DNA of 64,000 nucleotides from Pararoseomonas sp. SCSIO 73927 (GTDB lineage Bacteria > Pseudomonadota > Alphaproteobacteria > Acetobacterales > Acetobacteraceae): contig NZ_CP146232.1 of NCBI RefSeq assembly GCF_037040815.1, positions 2,412,501-2,476,500 on the forward strand, given 5' to 3'. The translations under genes were made by a program, and so were the position numbers. Positions 1-8,473 of the stretch are shown piece after piece. Position 1 is the stretch's first letter, and every line of letters begins with the position of its first letter. The notes beneath the pieces were generated by a model. That model saw only the letters and a list, made by a program, of their open reading frames with translations, was not told the DNA's origin and ran no database searches.

Positions 1-697
1 GGACCGCCGCGATCACCGGCGGCGGGTTGTGCTGCAGGACGATGCGGGAGAACCAGAGGTCGCAGCTGACATCGGGGTGCGGGCGGTCCGGGCCGAGGTG
101 CTCGTAGGACGCCGCCGGGGCCCCGGCCTCCGCCAGGTAGGCGGCGGCGAGGTCCAGGTGGGGCCGGGAGATGTCGCAGGCGATCACGCGCGGGAACTTG
201 CGGGCAAGGTGGAGCGTGACCCGCCCCACGCCGCAGCCGTACTCCAGCACGGTGCCCACCTGGTCCAGCGGCACGCGAGCGCGGCGGAGGCAGGCGCGGA
301 TGAGGTTCAGGTCCTCTTTCCCCGTCTCGTAGAAGTGCTCCTTCGTGCCCTCGATGCGCTCCGGCCGGTAGAGCTCGCTCGTCAGCACGGACCAATGGGG
401 GGCCTCGGTGCCGATGGCGGACCAGTAGACGGCGGTCTTCTCCATCAGGCGCCGCAGCACATCCGGCGAGGCCCTGTCCTCCACCTTCAGCGGCGGCACG
501 GTGGAGGGCAGGAGTGGCGGCGGGCGCTGGATGCTGATCCGCGTCTTCTTCAGGAACTCCTCAGACGCGAAGAAGCGGGCGCGCAGCCCGTCCAGGCTCT
601 CGTCGGAGATGACGTGGCCGGCCACGGCGGCCTCGGACTCCGGCTCGCGGCCGAAGATGTAGCGGTAGCAGGCCAGGACGTCTTCGCGGGTCGCCAT
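1..697 (-). CDS. class I SAM-dependent methyltransferase, partial (3' end outside window)
   Basis: The minus-strand frame opens with ATG at 697 and stays open to base 1, giving 232 residues without a stop, so the C-terminus lies outside the window. Residues 1-60 look like the short helical module often found at the front of bacterial methyltransferases and glycosyltransferases (ACYRYIFGREPE, then FFASEEF). A Rossmann-type SAM site follows near residue 155 (VLEYGCGVGRVTLHLA), with an acidic strand end (ACDIS) about 20 residues later. The substrate cannot be read from the sequence; small-molecule or sugar O- or N-methylation is typical of the family. It is divergent from the M20 peptidase gene, leaving 119 bases for two promoters. 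Confidence 0.8.
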   Translation of the reverse strand, partial: MATREDVLACYRYIFGREPESEAAVAGHVISDESLDGLRARFFASEEFLKKTRISIQRPPPLLPSTVPPLKVEDRASPDVLRRLMEKTAVYWSAIGTEAPHWSVLTSELYRPERIEGTKEHFYETGKEDLNLIRACLRRARVPLDQVGTVLEYGCGVGRVTLHLARKFPRVIACDISRPHLDLAAAYLAEAGAPAASYEHLGPDRPHPDVSCDLWFSRIVLQHNPPPVIAAV

Positions 698-816
698 GGC
701 GCCCCTTACCACGAACCTGGCCCCGCTTGGATAAGCCCCGCATAGACAAGCTCCTGCATGGACAAGGCCGGGCCCCGGCGCGAGAAGCACGGGCACGCCA
801 CGGAAGAGGACCGCCC

Positions 817-1959
817 ATGCCCGCTACCCGGATCGGTACCAGCGAGGACCTGCTGGAGGAGCTGCGCGGCTGGGTGCTGCAGGAGACGCCGACGACCGAT
901 CCGGCCGCGGTGAACGCGCTGGTGGACCGGGCGGAGGCCGCGCTGCGCGAGGCGGGCGCGGTGGTGGAGCGCATCCCCGGCCGCAACGGCTACGGCGACA
1001 CGCTGGTGGCCCGCACCCCCGCCAGCCCCGCCCACGGCAACCGCCGGCCCGTACTGATCTCCGGCCACCTGGACACGGTGTGGGACCACGGAACCCTCGC
1101 CTCCTCGATGCCGTGGACGGTGGAGGGGGAGAAGGCCTTCGGGCCGGGCATCTACGACATGAAGGCGGGATCCTTCCTGGCCTTCCACGCCCTGCGGGAG
1201 ATCCTGCGCCAGGGCGTGCAGACGAAGAGCCCGATCACCCTCCTGCTCACGCCGGACGAGGAGGTGGGCAGCCCCACCTCCCGTGACATCATCGAGCGGG
1301 AGGCGGCGGGGTCCAGCGCGGTGCTGATCCCCGAGCCCGCGGGCAATCCGGGCGGCGCCTGCGTGACGGCGCGCAAGGGGGTGGGGCGCTTCACCGTGCG
1401 GATCCAGGGTGTCTCGGCCCATGCCGGCGGGAACTGGACCGAGGGGCGCAGCGCGGTGGTGGCGCTGGCCGGGCTGATCGGGAAGGTCCACGCCATGGTG
1501 GACTTGGCGGGGGGCACCACGACGAACGTCGCGCCGGTCTGGGGCGGCACGCGGCCGAACGTGATCCCGCCGGAGGCCGGCTGCGAGATCGACCTGCGCG
1601 TGGCCACCGTGGCAGATGGCGAGCGGATGGAGCGGGAGATCCTGGCGCTCGCCGGAACCGAGGACGGGATCACGATCACGGTGGAGGGCGGGATGAACCG
1701 GCCCTCCTTCGCGGAGAACGCGGACATCCTGAACCTCTACGAGCGCGCCCGGACGCTGGCGCGGGAGGCGGGTTACGAGCTGCCGAAGCAGCACCGCGGC
1801 GGCGGGTCGGACGGCAATTTCACCGCCGCCATGGGGGTCCCGACGCTGGACGGGCTGGGCTGCACGGGCGCTGGCGCCCATGCCCCGTTCGAGCACATCC
1901 TGTGGCGAGACCTAGCGCCGCGCGGGCAGGTGATCGTGGGGCTGCTGGAGACCCTCTGA
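817..1959 (+). CDS. M20 family zinc metallopeptidase (carboxypeptidase G2-like)
   Basis: Predicted two-zinc amidohydrolase or exopeptidase of the M20 family, 380 residues. Metal-site motifs are in family order: GHLDTVWDHG near residue 83, DMKAG near 112, TPDEEVGS with the catalytic Glu near 145, EPAG near 173, and the C-terminal His in GAHAPFEH near 360. The lid/dimerisation domain starts near SAHAGG. The ATG at 817 was preferred to an in-frame start at 727 because a purine-rich GGAAGAGGA lies just upstream and the conserved domain begins soon after. There is no obvious signal peptide, so it is probably cytoplasmic. Substrates in this branch range from folate-type glutamates to N-acyl amino acids, and the exact one is unknown. 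Confidence 0.9.
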   Translation: MPATRIGTSEDLLEELRGWVLQETPTTDPAAVNALVDRAEAALREAGAVVERIPGRNGYGDTLVARTPASPAHGNRRPVLISGHLDTVWDHGTLASSMPWTVEGEKAFGPGIYDMKAGSFLAFHALREILRQGVQTKSPITLLLTPDEEVGSPTSRDIIEREAAGSSAVLIPEPAGNPGGACVTARKGVGRFTVRIQGVSAHAGGNWTEGRSAVVALAGLIGKVHAMVDLAGGTTTNVAPVWGGTRPNVIPPEAGCEIDLRVATVADGERMEREILALAGTEDGITITVEGGMNRPSFAENADILNLYERARTLAREAGYELPKQHRGGGSDGNFTAAMGVPTLDGLGCTGAGAHAPFEHILWRDLAPRGQVIVGLLETL

Positions 1960-1978
1960 CCCGGTCGGGCCGCCGAAG

Positions 1979-2002
1979 GGCCGGGACCGCGAGGTCCCGG
2001 CC
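1979..2002. terminator. candidate bidirectional terminator hairpin
   Basis: A perfect 10-bp stem (GGCCGGGACC / GGTCCCGGCC) closes a GCGA loop in the 68-base gap between two convergent genes. There is no T-run on either side, so it is a hairpin of uncertain termination strength. Confidence 0.45.
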
Positions 2003-2027
2003 GCGGCCGGCCGGTCAGCCCCTCCAA

Positions 2028-2462
2028 TCAGACGGTCAGTTCGCCCTCGTCCTCGCCCGCCCAGTAATGGATGCGGGACGCGTGGACCTTGATCATCACG
2101 AGGCCGGGGGTGTCGATGCCCTTCTCGAACCAGCGGTCGAGGTCCGGGGTCCAGTGGGCCTGGAACTGGCCCTTGTCGCGGATCAGCTCGGCCTCGCCCT
2201 CCACGTTGATGAAGACAGGGCGCTGGCCGACGATGCCTTCCCGCCCCGCGAAGGCGAGAGCCACCTTCGGGTCGCGCGCGATCTCGCCGACGGTGTGGGT
2301 GCTGTCCAGGGCGAAAAAGTAGGAATCGCCCCTGTACTCCACCTCGCCGTTGTTGCTCATCGGGCGGCCGGCGATGTGGCCGTTCTCGGCGCGGGTCATG
2401 AGCATGGCGAAGTCGATCTTCGCCATGTCCTTCGAGATGTCGGCCAGGGTCTTCTGGGCCAT
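2028..2462 (-). CDS. pyridoxamine 5'-phosphate oxidase-fold protein (general stress protein 26-like)
   Basis: A 144-residue split-barrel flavin-binding protein of the PNPOx-like superfamily, resembling general stress protein 26. The start at 2462 follows a strong GAGGGAG ribosome site, and the frame further upstream is GC-rich read-through. Recognisable pieces are the early RAENGHIAGRPM segment, a strand with YFFALDST, KVALAFAG in the middle, and the C-terminal IHYWAGED. Such proteins bind FMN, FAD or F420 and are not true PdxH enzymes. It converges on the M20 peptidase gene and is divergent from the small exported protein at 2571. A role in redox or stress handling is only family-level inference. 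Confidence 0.82.
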   Translation of the reverse strand: MAQKTLADISKDMAKIDFAMLMTRAENGHIAGRPMSNNGEVEYRGDSYFFALDSTHTVGEIARDPKVALAFAGREGIVGQRPVFINVEGEAELIRDKGQFQAHWTPDLDRWFEKGIDTPGLVMIKVHASRIHYWAGEDEGELTV

Positions 2463-2570
2463 GGAGTGGCTCCCTCGGGTTGCCGTGGCTGAACGCGGGA
2501 AGGCGGCGGTCGTTCCGGGCGGGCAGGGCATGAACCCGCGGCGGGGCCGGGCGTTCCCCGGGCGCATCGC

Positions 2571-3128
2571 ATGGAGACGCCCGTGGGACGGATATCCCCC
2601 TTTCTCATCGTCGCGGCGCTGGCCGCCCCTGCCGCCCTGGCGCAGGCTCCCGTGCGGGACGAGGCGAGCGGGCTGGCCCTGACGCCGCCGCCCGGCTACG
2701 CGGCCCGCGCCCTGCCGCCGGGCCGCGGGCAGGCGGCGCGCTTCGAGGTGAAGAACGCCTCCGACACCGACACGGGCTGCCAAGTGGCCTTCACCCCGGC
2801 GCCGCAGAACGGGCGCTTCTCCCAGGCCGAGCTGGACGCGGTGATGCGGGGGGAGGAGTGGCAGGAGCTCGCGCGGAAGGCGGTTTCGGCTCTCTACGAC
2901 ATCCAGGACGCCAAGGTCTTCGAGAGCAAGGGGCGCATGGGCTTCACCATGGTCGGGGACTTCCAGGGCGAGAACCTGCCGCCGCGGGCGCGCGAGATCC
3001 GGACGCTCTTCGTGATCCAGGAGACGCCGCGCGGCCGGACCTCCACCGTCTGCGTCGGCGAGCGGGCGGGGTTCGAGGCGCGGCGGGCCGAGTTCATGGC
3101 GGTGGCCACCGGGGCGACCCCTCCGTGA
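2571..3128 (+). CDS. hypothetical exported protein
   Basis: A 185-residue protein that I do not recognise beyond its export signal. Residues 1-25 form a Sec signal peptide (hydrophobic ISPFLIVAALAAPAALAQA, cleavage likely after AQA). The mature part holds two cysteines (TGCQVAF and TVCVGE) that could form a disulfide, and a central amphipathic stretch around SALYDIQDAKVFES. It is the first of two genes joined by a TGATG overlap at 3126-3130, so it should be co-translated with the exported SH3-like protein that follows. The pairing suggests an envelope function, but none can be named. Confidence 0.7.
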   Translation: METPVGRISPFLIVAALAAPAALAQAPVRDEASGLALTPPPGYAARALPPGRGQAARFEVKNASDTDTGCQVAFTPAPQNGRFSQAELDAVMRGEEWQELARKAVSALYDIQDAKVFESKGRMGFTMVGDFQGENLPPRAREIRTLFVIQETPRGRTSTVCVGERAGFEARRAEFMAVATGATPP

Positions 3129-3736
3129 TGAGGATGGGGCATCTTCTCCTCCCGCTCCTCCTGGCGGGGCCTGCCCTGGCGGCCGCTCCGCCCGCCTCCG
3201 GGCGCTACGGGGGGCTCAACCTCGCCGTCACGGGGGAGGAGGTCATCGGCGTCTTCTCGGAGGCGCGCATGGGCGGCGGCACGGAGGCGGCGCCGCAGTT
3301 CAGCTGCATCTTCCTGCTGCGCGGCCGGCTGGAGAACGGGCGCGGGCGCGTGGAGACCTGGTATCCCGGGGAGGAGACGATCCCTGGCGATCTCTCCTTC
3401 GAGGGCGGGCGGGCCCTTCTGACGCTGCGGGAGAACCACGGCGGCTGCCTCATGGCGACCGGGGACATGGTTCGGGAACCGTACCGCGCCGGGCTGGACC
3501 GCCCGGGGGAGGGTTGGATCGGGGTCGCGCTCGTCACCGCGCGGCGGGCGGTGTTCCGCCCCGCCCCGGGCGCGCCGACCCCGCGCACCCCCTATGTGGT
3601 GGAGGGCGACGCGGTGGCGGTGCTGGAGCGGCGGGGGGAGTGGGTGCGGGCGCGCTACGTGGCCGGGCAGCGGCCCGTGACGGGCTGGCTGCGCGCGTCG
3701 GAGCTGGCGCCGGACCGGCCCTCCGCTGGGGGCTGA
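3128..3736 (+). CDS. exported protein with C-terminal SH3-like domain
   Basis: A 202-residue protein whose ATG at 3128 overlaps the stop of the preceding gene (TGATG); a second ATG at 3134 is also possible. Residues 1-20 are a signal peptide (LLLPLLLAGPALAA). The middle contains two cysteines (FSCIF and GGCLMAT) and resembles an extracytoplasmic beta domain. The last 50 residues (TPYVVEGDAVAVLERRG to GWLRASEL) match the pattern of bacterial SH3-like domains, which often contact cell-wall peptides or other envelope proteins. Its function is unknown. With its upstream partner it probably forms a two-gene operon for envelope proteins. Confidence 0.65.
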   Translation: MRMGHLLLPLLLAGPALAAAPPASGRYGGLNLAVTGEEVIGVFSEARMGGGTEAAPQFSCIFLLRGRLENGRGRVETWYPGEETIPGDLSFEGGRALLTLRENHGGCLMATGDMVREPYRAGLDRPGEGWIGVALVTARRAVFRPAPGAPTPRTPYVVEGDAVAVLERRGEWVRARYVAGQRPVTGWLRASELAPDRPSAGG

Positions 3737-3956
3737 AGGACGGTTGCCGCAGCGGCGGCCGGGTGCGGGCTGTCCGCCAGCGGCGTCGGGGCAAGCACCG
3801 TGCGGCCCCGTTTCCCGCCCCTGTGGGCCACTTCGCCGCCGGGGCCGTAACGCAGGCGTGACCCTGCCGGGAAGCCCTGGTGAGGCGGCGGGGGCGGGCG
3901 CGCGGGCGTTGTGCGTCCGGTGCCGCGGCCGGGCCCGGCCGGCAGGATCGCAGGGG

Positions 3957-4466
3957 ATGACCAGCATGCGCATAGCCGCCCTTCTCGCCGGTGCGGGGCT
4001 CGCCCTGCTGGCCGCCGCGCCCTCGGGCGCGCTGGCCGGGGAGGCGAGCGTGCGCTTCGTGTCGCCGGAGCGCTTCACCGATGCCAGCCTCAACGGGCGG
4101 CGGGCGGTGGATGCGGACGCCCCCGCGCTGCGGGAACTGGCGGCGCATATCGGGCGGCTGGCCGGAGGCGGGCTGCCGGCGGGGCAGACGCTGGAGGTCG
4201 AGGTGACGGATGTGGACCTGACCGGGCGGGTGGAGCCCTGGCGCATCGACAATCCCGACCTGCGGGTGGTGACGGGAGCCACCTGGCCGCGCATCGCGCT
4301 GCGCTACCGGCTGCGCGAGGGGGAGCGGGTGATCCGCAGCGGGGAGGAGCGGCTGAGCGACCAGGCCTTCGAGATGCGGCCGGGGCGGATCCAGTCCGGG
4401 GACCGGCTCTTCTCGGAGAAGGCGATGCTGGACGACTGGTTCCAGGCGCGGTTCAGGGCCGGCTGA
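3957..4466 (+). CDS. DUF3016-like exported protein
   Basis: A 169-residue protein with a signal peptide (MRIAALLAGAGLALLAAAP to ALAGEA). The mature region begins VRFVSPERFTD, then carries LEVEVTDVDLTG, an arginine-rich strand (IALRYRLREGERV) and ends EKAMLDDWFQARF; this order is typical of DUF3016. The family has no established function. The start could be ATG 3957 (AGGA nine bases upstream) or ATG 3966 (AGGGG nine bases upstream), and the signal peptide works with either. The 220-base gap before it shows no gene that I can support. The gene converges closely on exoD. Confidence 0.65.
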   Translation: MTSMRIAALLAGAGLALLAAAPSGALAGEASVRFVSPERFTDASLNGRRAVDADAPALRELAAHIGRLAGGGLPAGQTLEVEVTDVDLTGRVEPWRIDNPDLRVVTGATWPRIALRYRLREGERVIRSGEERLSDQAFEMRPGRIQSGDRLFSEKAMLDDWFQARFRAG

Positions 4467-4489
4467 TCGGGGGGGCCAACCGGGGCCGG

Positions 4490-5149
4490 CTAGAACACGA
4501 AGTTCAGGGCCTCCATCCCCAGCCAGCAGAGCAAGGCGAGGACCACGGTGGCGAAGATGCAGCCGACCACGGTGAGGGCGATGCCCCAGCCCATGGTGCG
4601 GCTGTCGTGCTCGACCAGGCCGAGCGCCATGACGATGTTGCCGAAGGCCGGCGGGCCGTTGGTGCCTGGGCCGGGCAGGATGAGCATGATGGCGACGTAG
4701 ACCGTCAGCCAGCCGAAGAGGCGGTCCCCGAAGGGGGTGGTGAAGGGGCCGGGGCGGGGGCGGACATGGCGTTCCAGCTTGCGCAGCCACTTGGAGGAGG
4801 TGCCGGCGAGGCGCAGCAGGTCCGTGCGGCGGATCGAGCGCCGCGCGACGAAGGCGGGCAGCCGCGGCGTGCGCCGCCCGAAGCCCATCTGCGCCCCGAG
4901 GATGAGGATCGGCAGGCCGCAGATCGAGGCCATGATCGGCACGAGGGAGGCGAGCAGGAGCAGCAGGATCAGCAGGCCGAAGGCACGGTCCCCGAAGACC
5001 TCGGCCATCTCGCCGAGCGTGATGCGCTCCCCCGGGAAGGTGGCGGCCACCTCGGCGACGATGCGGGAGATGGGGGCTGCGTCCTCGGCGGCGTGCCCGG
5101 CGGGGGCCCCGCCCGGGACGGGCAGGGGCAGGTGGGTGGTGCCGTCCAT
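4490..5149 (-). CDS. exoD: ExoD family exopolysaccharide synthesis-associated membrane protein
   Basis: A 219-residue membrane protein of the ExoD family, known from rhizobia for effects on exopolysaccharide production and alkaline tolerance. After a cytoplasmic N-terminal third (ITLGEMAEVFGDRAFG is the characteristic lead-in), hydrophobic segments run LLILLLLLASLVPI, LFGWLTVYVAIMLILPG and GIALTVVGCIFATVVLALL. The motif pair RRTDLLRL and RPGPFTTPFGDRLFG lies between them. The biochemical role of the family is not settled. The gene stands alone between a DUF3016 gene and a DUF1194 gene, with no polysaccharide genes nearby. Confidence 0.85.
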   Translation of the reverse strand: MDGTTHLPLPVPGGAPAGHAAEDAAPISRIVAEVAATFPGERITLGEMAEVFGDRAFGLLILLLLLASLVPIMASICGLPILILGAQMGFGRRTPRLPAFVARRSIRRTDLLRLAGTSSKWLRKLERHVRPRPGPFTTPFGDRLFGWLTVYVAIMLILPGPGTNGPPAFGNIVMALGLVEHDSRTMGWGIALTVVGCIFATVVLALLCWLGMEALNFVF

Positions 5150-5323
5150 AGGTCGCGTCGTGCTCCCCCCAGGAGTCGGGTGGTGGTGAAGGGGACCTGC
5201 GCCGGCGCCCCCGGGTTTCGGGCCTCACAATCTGGTGCTTCGGGCGCCCCGCCCAAGGAGAACCCAAGGTGAAAACCGCGGCAAAGGGAAGAATCGCAGG
5301 CCGGGCGGGGCCATGTACCGGGC

Positions 5324-5944
5324 ATGCGGGACGTGGACATCGCGCTGTGCCTGGCGGTGGACGCCTCCTCCTCCGTCGATCACGACGAGTTCGGGCTGAT
5401 GATGGGCGGGCTGGCCGCGGCCTTCCGGGACCCGGAGGTGCGGGCGGCCGCCACGGGCGGGCCGCGCGGGGCGGCGGCGGTGGCGGCGGTGCTGTGGTCC
5501 GGGCCGGGGGCGCAGGCCGTGGCGGTGCCCTGGACCCTGGTGGACGGCGAGGAGGGCGCGGCGGCCCTGGCGGATGCGGTGGACGACGCGCCCCGGCTGG
5601 TGGCCGCCGGGGCGACGGCGCTGGGGGAGGGGCTGACGGCGGCGCTGCGGCTGCTGGCGGAGTTCCCGGGGCTGGCGTCGCGGCAGGTGGTGGACGTCTC
5701 CGGTGACGGGGCCGGGAATGCGGGCATCCCTTCCGGCCCCGTGCGGGACGCGGCGGTGGGGGCGGGGGTGACGGTGAACGGGCTGGCCGTGGTGAACGAG
5801 GAGCCGGACCTGCCCGCGCACTACGCGACGGAAGTAATCGGCGGGCCGGGGGCCTTCGTGATGGAGTGCGCCGACTACGCCGCCTTCGCCGAGGCGATCC
5901 GGCGCAAGCTGGTGCGGGAGCTGCGCGGAGCGCTGACCGCCTGA
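5324..5944 (+). CDS. DUF1194 protein (von Willebrand A-like)
   Basis: A 206-residue protein matching the DUF1194 group, a VWA-fold family. The metal-ion-dependent adhesion site motif is present as DASSSVD near residue 13, with the later elements ATALGEG near residue 106 and VSGDGAGN near residue 126. No signal peptide is visible with this start, whereas many family members are exported, so the true start may differ or the protein may be cytoplasmic. The 174-base gap before it includes the promoter side of the divergent exoD gene. The binding partner is unknown. Confidence 0.75.
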   Translation: MRDVDIALCLAVDASSSVDHDEFGLMMGGLAAAFRDPEVRAAATGGPRGAAAVAAVLWSGPGAQAVAVPWTLVDGEEGAAALADAVDDAPRLVAAGATALGEGLTAALRLLAEFPGLASRQVVDVSGDGAGNAGIPSGPVRDAAVGAGVTVNGLAVVNEEPDLPAHYATEVIGGPGAFVMECADYAAFAEAIRRKLVRELRGALTA

Positions 5945-6053
5945 TCCCAGCACGCCCCAATGACGTGAAATGCAGCCATTAACGGATGACATGCCGTTGA
6001 ATGCGGGCGGCGCCTATATCCCGGGCCTTCCTCGCGCACCGGGAGCCGCCGCC

Positions 6054-7286
6054 ATGTCCGCCACAACTGCCACCGAAGCCCCATCCCTGCCGCGCCCGCC
6101 GGGAGTGCAGGCGATGGCGGCGCTGGCGGCGGCCGCGCTGCTGGTGGTGGGGACCGCCTGGATTTCCCAGGCGGTCAGCGGCCGGCAGGCGGTGCTGTAC
6201 CTGCTGGGGGCGGCGCTGGGGATGGTGCTGTACCATGCCTCCTTCGGCTTCACCTCGGCCTGGCGGGTCTTCATCGCGGACCGGCGGGGGGAGGGGCTGC
6301 GGGCGCAGATGCTGATGCTGGCACTGGCCGCGCTGCTGTTCTTCCCCGTGCTGGCGCAGGGGACGCTGTTCGGGGAGCCGGTGCGGGGTCTGGTCTCGCC
6401 GGTGGGGGTCTCCGTAGTGTTCGGGGCCTTCATCTTCGGGATCGGGATGCAGCTCGGTGGGGGATGCGCGTCCGGCACGCTCTACACGGCGGGCGGCGGT
6501 TCCGTGCGGATGGTGCTGACGCTGCTGTTCTTCGTGGTCGGCTCCACGCTGGGGGCGGCGCACCTGCACTGGTGGGCGGCACTGCCTTCGCTGCCGCCGA
6601 TCTCGCTCGTGAGCCTCTGGGGGCCCTGGGCGGCGCTGGCGGCGAACCTCGCGGTCTTCGCGCTCATCGCCGGGGTCACGGTGGTGCTGGAGCGGCGGCG
6701 GCACGGGCGGCTGGTGCATGCCGGCCCGCCCGTGCGGCACGGGCTGGGGCGCTTCCTGCGCGGGCCCTGGCCGGTGCTGGCGGGCGCGGTGGGGCTGGCG
6801 CTGCTGAACTTCGCCACCCTCGCGCTCTCCGGCCGGCCATGGGGCATCACCTCGGCCTTCGCGCTCTGGGGCTCCAAGGCGGCGATGGCGCTGGGGATCG
6901 ATGCGGCCTCCTGGCCCTTCTGGTCGGCGCCGGCGCAGCGGGCGGCGCTGGAGGGGAGCGTTCTGGCCGATGTCACCTCGGTGATGGATTTCGGCATCAT
7001 CGTCGGCGCGCTGCTGGCGGCGGCGCTGGCCGGGCGCTACGCGCCGAAGCTCGGCGTGCCGCTGCGCTCCGCGCTCGCGGCCGTGGTGGGCGGTCTGGTG
7101 CTCGGCTACGGGGCGCGGCTGGCCTATGGCTGCAACATCGGGGCCTACTTCTCCGGCATCGCCTCCGGCAGCCTGCACGGCTGGGTGTGGATGGTGGCGG
7201 CCTTCTTCGGGAACGTGCTGGGCACGCGCATCCGGCCGCTCTTCGGGCTGGAGGTGGAGCGGGTTCCCCGGCAGACCGGCTGCTGA
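6054..7286 (+). CDS. YeeE/YedE family transporter (sulfur-compound permease-like)
   Basis: A 410-residue polytopic membrane protein of the YeeE/YedE family, related to the thiosulfate permease TsuA. Two repeats carry the expected cysteine motifs: GGGCASGTLY near residue 137 and YGCNIGAYFSG near residue 357. About ten hydrophobic segments alternate with short arginine-rich loops. ATG 6054 was chosen over an in-frame ATG at 5970 because the extra 28 residues are proline- and glycine-rich and lack family features. Transport of thiosulfate or a related sulfur species is a family inference; no sulfurtransferase or TusA-type gene lies beside it to confirm it. The next gene is 64 bases downstream on the same strand. 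Confidence 0.83.
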   Translation: MSATTATEAPSLPRPPGVQAMAALAAAALLVVGTAWISQAVSGRQAVLYLLGAALGMVLYHASFGFTSAWRVFIADRRGEGLRAQMLMLALAALLFFPVLAQGTLFGEPVRGLVSPVGVSVVFGAFIFGIGMQLGGGCASGTLYTAGGGSVRMVLTLLFFVVGSTLGAAHLHWWAALPSLPPISLVSLWGPWAALAANLAVFALIAGVTVVLERRRHGRLVHAGPPVRHGLGRFLRGPWPVLAGAVGLALLNFATLALSGRPWGITSAFALWGSKAAMALGIDAASWPFWSAPAQRAALEGSVLADVTSVMDFGIIVGALLAAALAGRYAPKLGVPLRSALAAVVGGLVLGYGARLAYGCNIGAYFSGIASGSLHGWVWMVAAFFGNVLGTRIRPLFGLEVERVPRQTGC

Positions 7287-7350
7287 TCCCGGTTGTCCGG
7301 ACGGGACCGGGGGTGCAGTTTCCTGCCCCTCCGTCCCTAAAGGCCCTTCC

Positions 7351-8463
7351 ATGCTCCTGCTCATCCCCGGCCCCGTCCAGACCCGCCCGGAGGTGAAGGC
7401 GGCGATGGCGGTGGACATCGCGCCCTGGGACCTCGACTTCCGGCAGGAGTACGCGCGCATCCGGGAGAGGGTGCGCGACCTCGCGGGCGGGAAGGAGGGG
7501 ATCCACGCCACCCTGCCGCTGCAGGGCGCCGGGCACTTCATCGTGGAGGCGGCGATCCGCACCTTCGTACCCCCCGCGGGCAAGGTGCTGATCCCCCGCA
7601 ACGGGACCTATGCCGACCGCATGATCCGCCTGGCGCGGGAGGCGGGGCGGGTGCCCGTGGTGCTGGAGGTGCCGGACACCCGCGGCGTGCGGGCGGACGA
7701 GGTGGCGGCGGCGCTGGAGGCGGACCCGGAGATCTCCCACCTCTCCCTCGTCTATTCCGAGACGGGAAGCGGGGTGATCAACGACCCGCGCCCGGTGGGG
7801 GAGGCGGTGCGGGCGCTGGGGCGGCGGATGATCCTGGACGCGGTCTCCGCCTTCGGCGCGCTGCCCTTCGACATCTCCGCCCAGCAGGAATGCGACGCGG
7901 TGCTCTTCACCTCCAACAAGTGCCTGGAGGGAATGCCGGGGATCGGCTTCGCGGTGTGCCCGATGGAGCGGGCGCGGGAGCGGGCGGGGCTGGCGGGATC
8001 CTGGAGCTTCGACCTCGGCGACGTGCTGCGGACCGCGGAGACGGCCGGCTGGGGCTCCTTCCGCTTCACCCCCGCGGTGCAGGCGCTGAACGCCTTCGCG
8101 GTGGCGATGGACCTCTACGAGGCCGAGGGCGGGCGGGAGGCGCGGCTGGCCCGCTACACCGAGAATATGCGCGTGCTGCGGGCGGGCGCGGAGCGGCTGG
8201 GGCTGCGCCCCTACCTGGCGCCGGAGGAGCAGGGGCCGATCATCCTGACCCTGCACCAGCCGGAGGCGCCGGGCTTCACCCTGCAGGGCTTCGTGGACGC
8301 GCTGAAGCGGCGGGGCGTGCTGATCAGCAACTTCTACAACACGCCCACCCCCAGCATCCGCATCGGCTGCATCGGGGCGGTGACGCCGGACGACATGCGG
8401 CGGGCGCTGGCGGCGATCGAGGGCGTGCTGGCGGAGATGGGGGTGCGGCGGGAGGCGGCCTGA
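7351..8463 (+). CDS. phnW: 2-aminoethylphosphonate--pyruvate transaminase
   Basis: A 370-residue PLP-dependent class V aminotransferase that should convert 2-aminoethylphosphonate and pyruvate to phosphonoacetaldehyde and alanine. It starts with the family-specific LLLIPGPVQTRPEVK. The Schiff-base lysine sits in FTSNKCLEGMPG near residue 190, the cofactor aspartate in MILDAVSAFGALPFD, and SETGSGVIND precedes it. The C-terminal FYNTPTPSIRIGCIG is also typical. No phosphonoacetaldehyde hydrolase (phnX) or dehydrogenase is nearby, so the pathway must be completed elsewhere or the enzyme acts on a related amine. A PhnF-like GntR regulator lies 15 kb away. Confidence 0.88.
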   Translation: MLLLIPGPVQTRPEVKAAMAVDIAPWDLDFRQEYARIRERVRDLAGGKEGIHATLPLQGAGHFIVEAAIRTFVPPAGKVLIPRNGTYADRMIRLAREAGRVPVVLEVPDTRGVRADEVAAALEADPEISHLSLVYSETGSGVINDPRPVGEAVRALGRRMILDAVSAFGALPFDISAQQECDAVLFTSNKCLEGMPGIGFAVCPMERARERAGLAGSWSFDLGDVLRTAETAGWGSFRFTPAVQALNAFAVAMDLYEAEGGREARLARYTENMRVLRAGAERLGLRPYLAPEEQGPIILTLHQPEAPGFTLQGFVDALKRRGVLISNFYNTPTPSIRIGCIGAVTPDDMRRALAAIEGVLAEMGVRREAA

Positions 8464-8473
8464 AGGGCGCCTA

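Noticed and set aside
3534..5960. Very long minus-strand open frame of about 800 codons opposite the DUF3016, ExoD and DUF1194 region
   Set aside because: It is proline- and arginine-rich with no domain, a typical antisense shadow in GC-rich DNA; the genes called here have motifs and proper starts.
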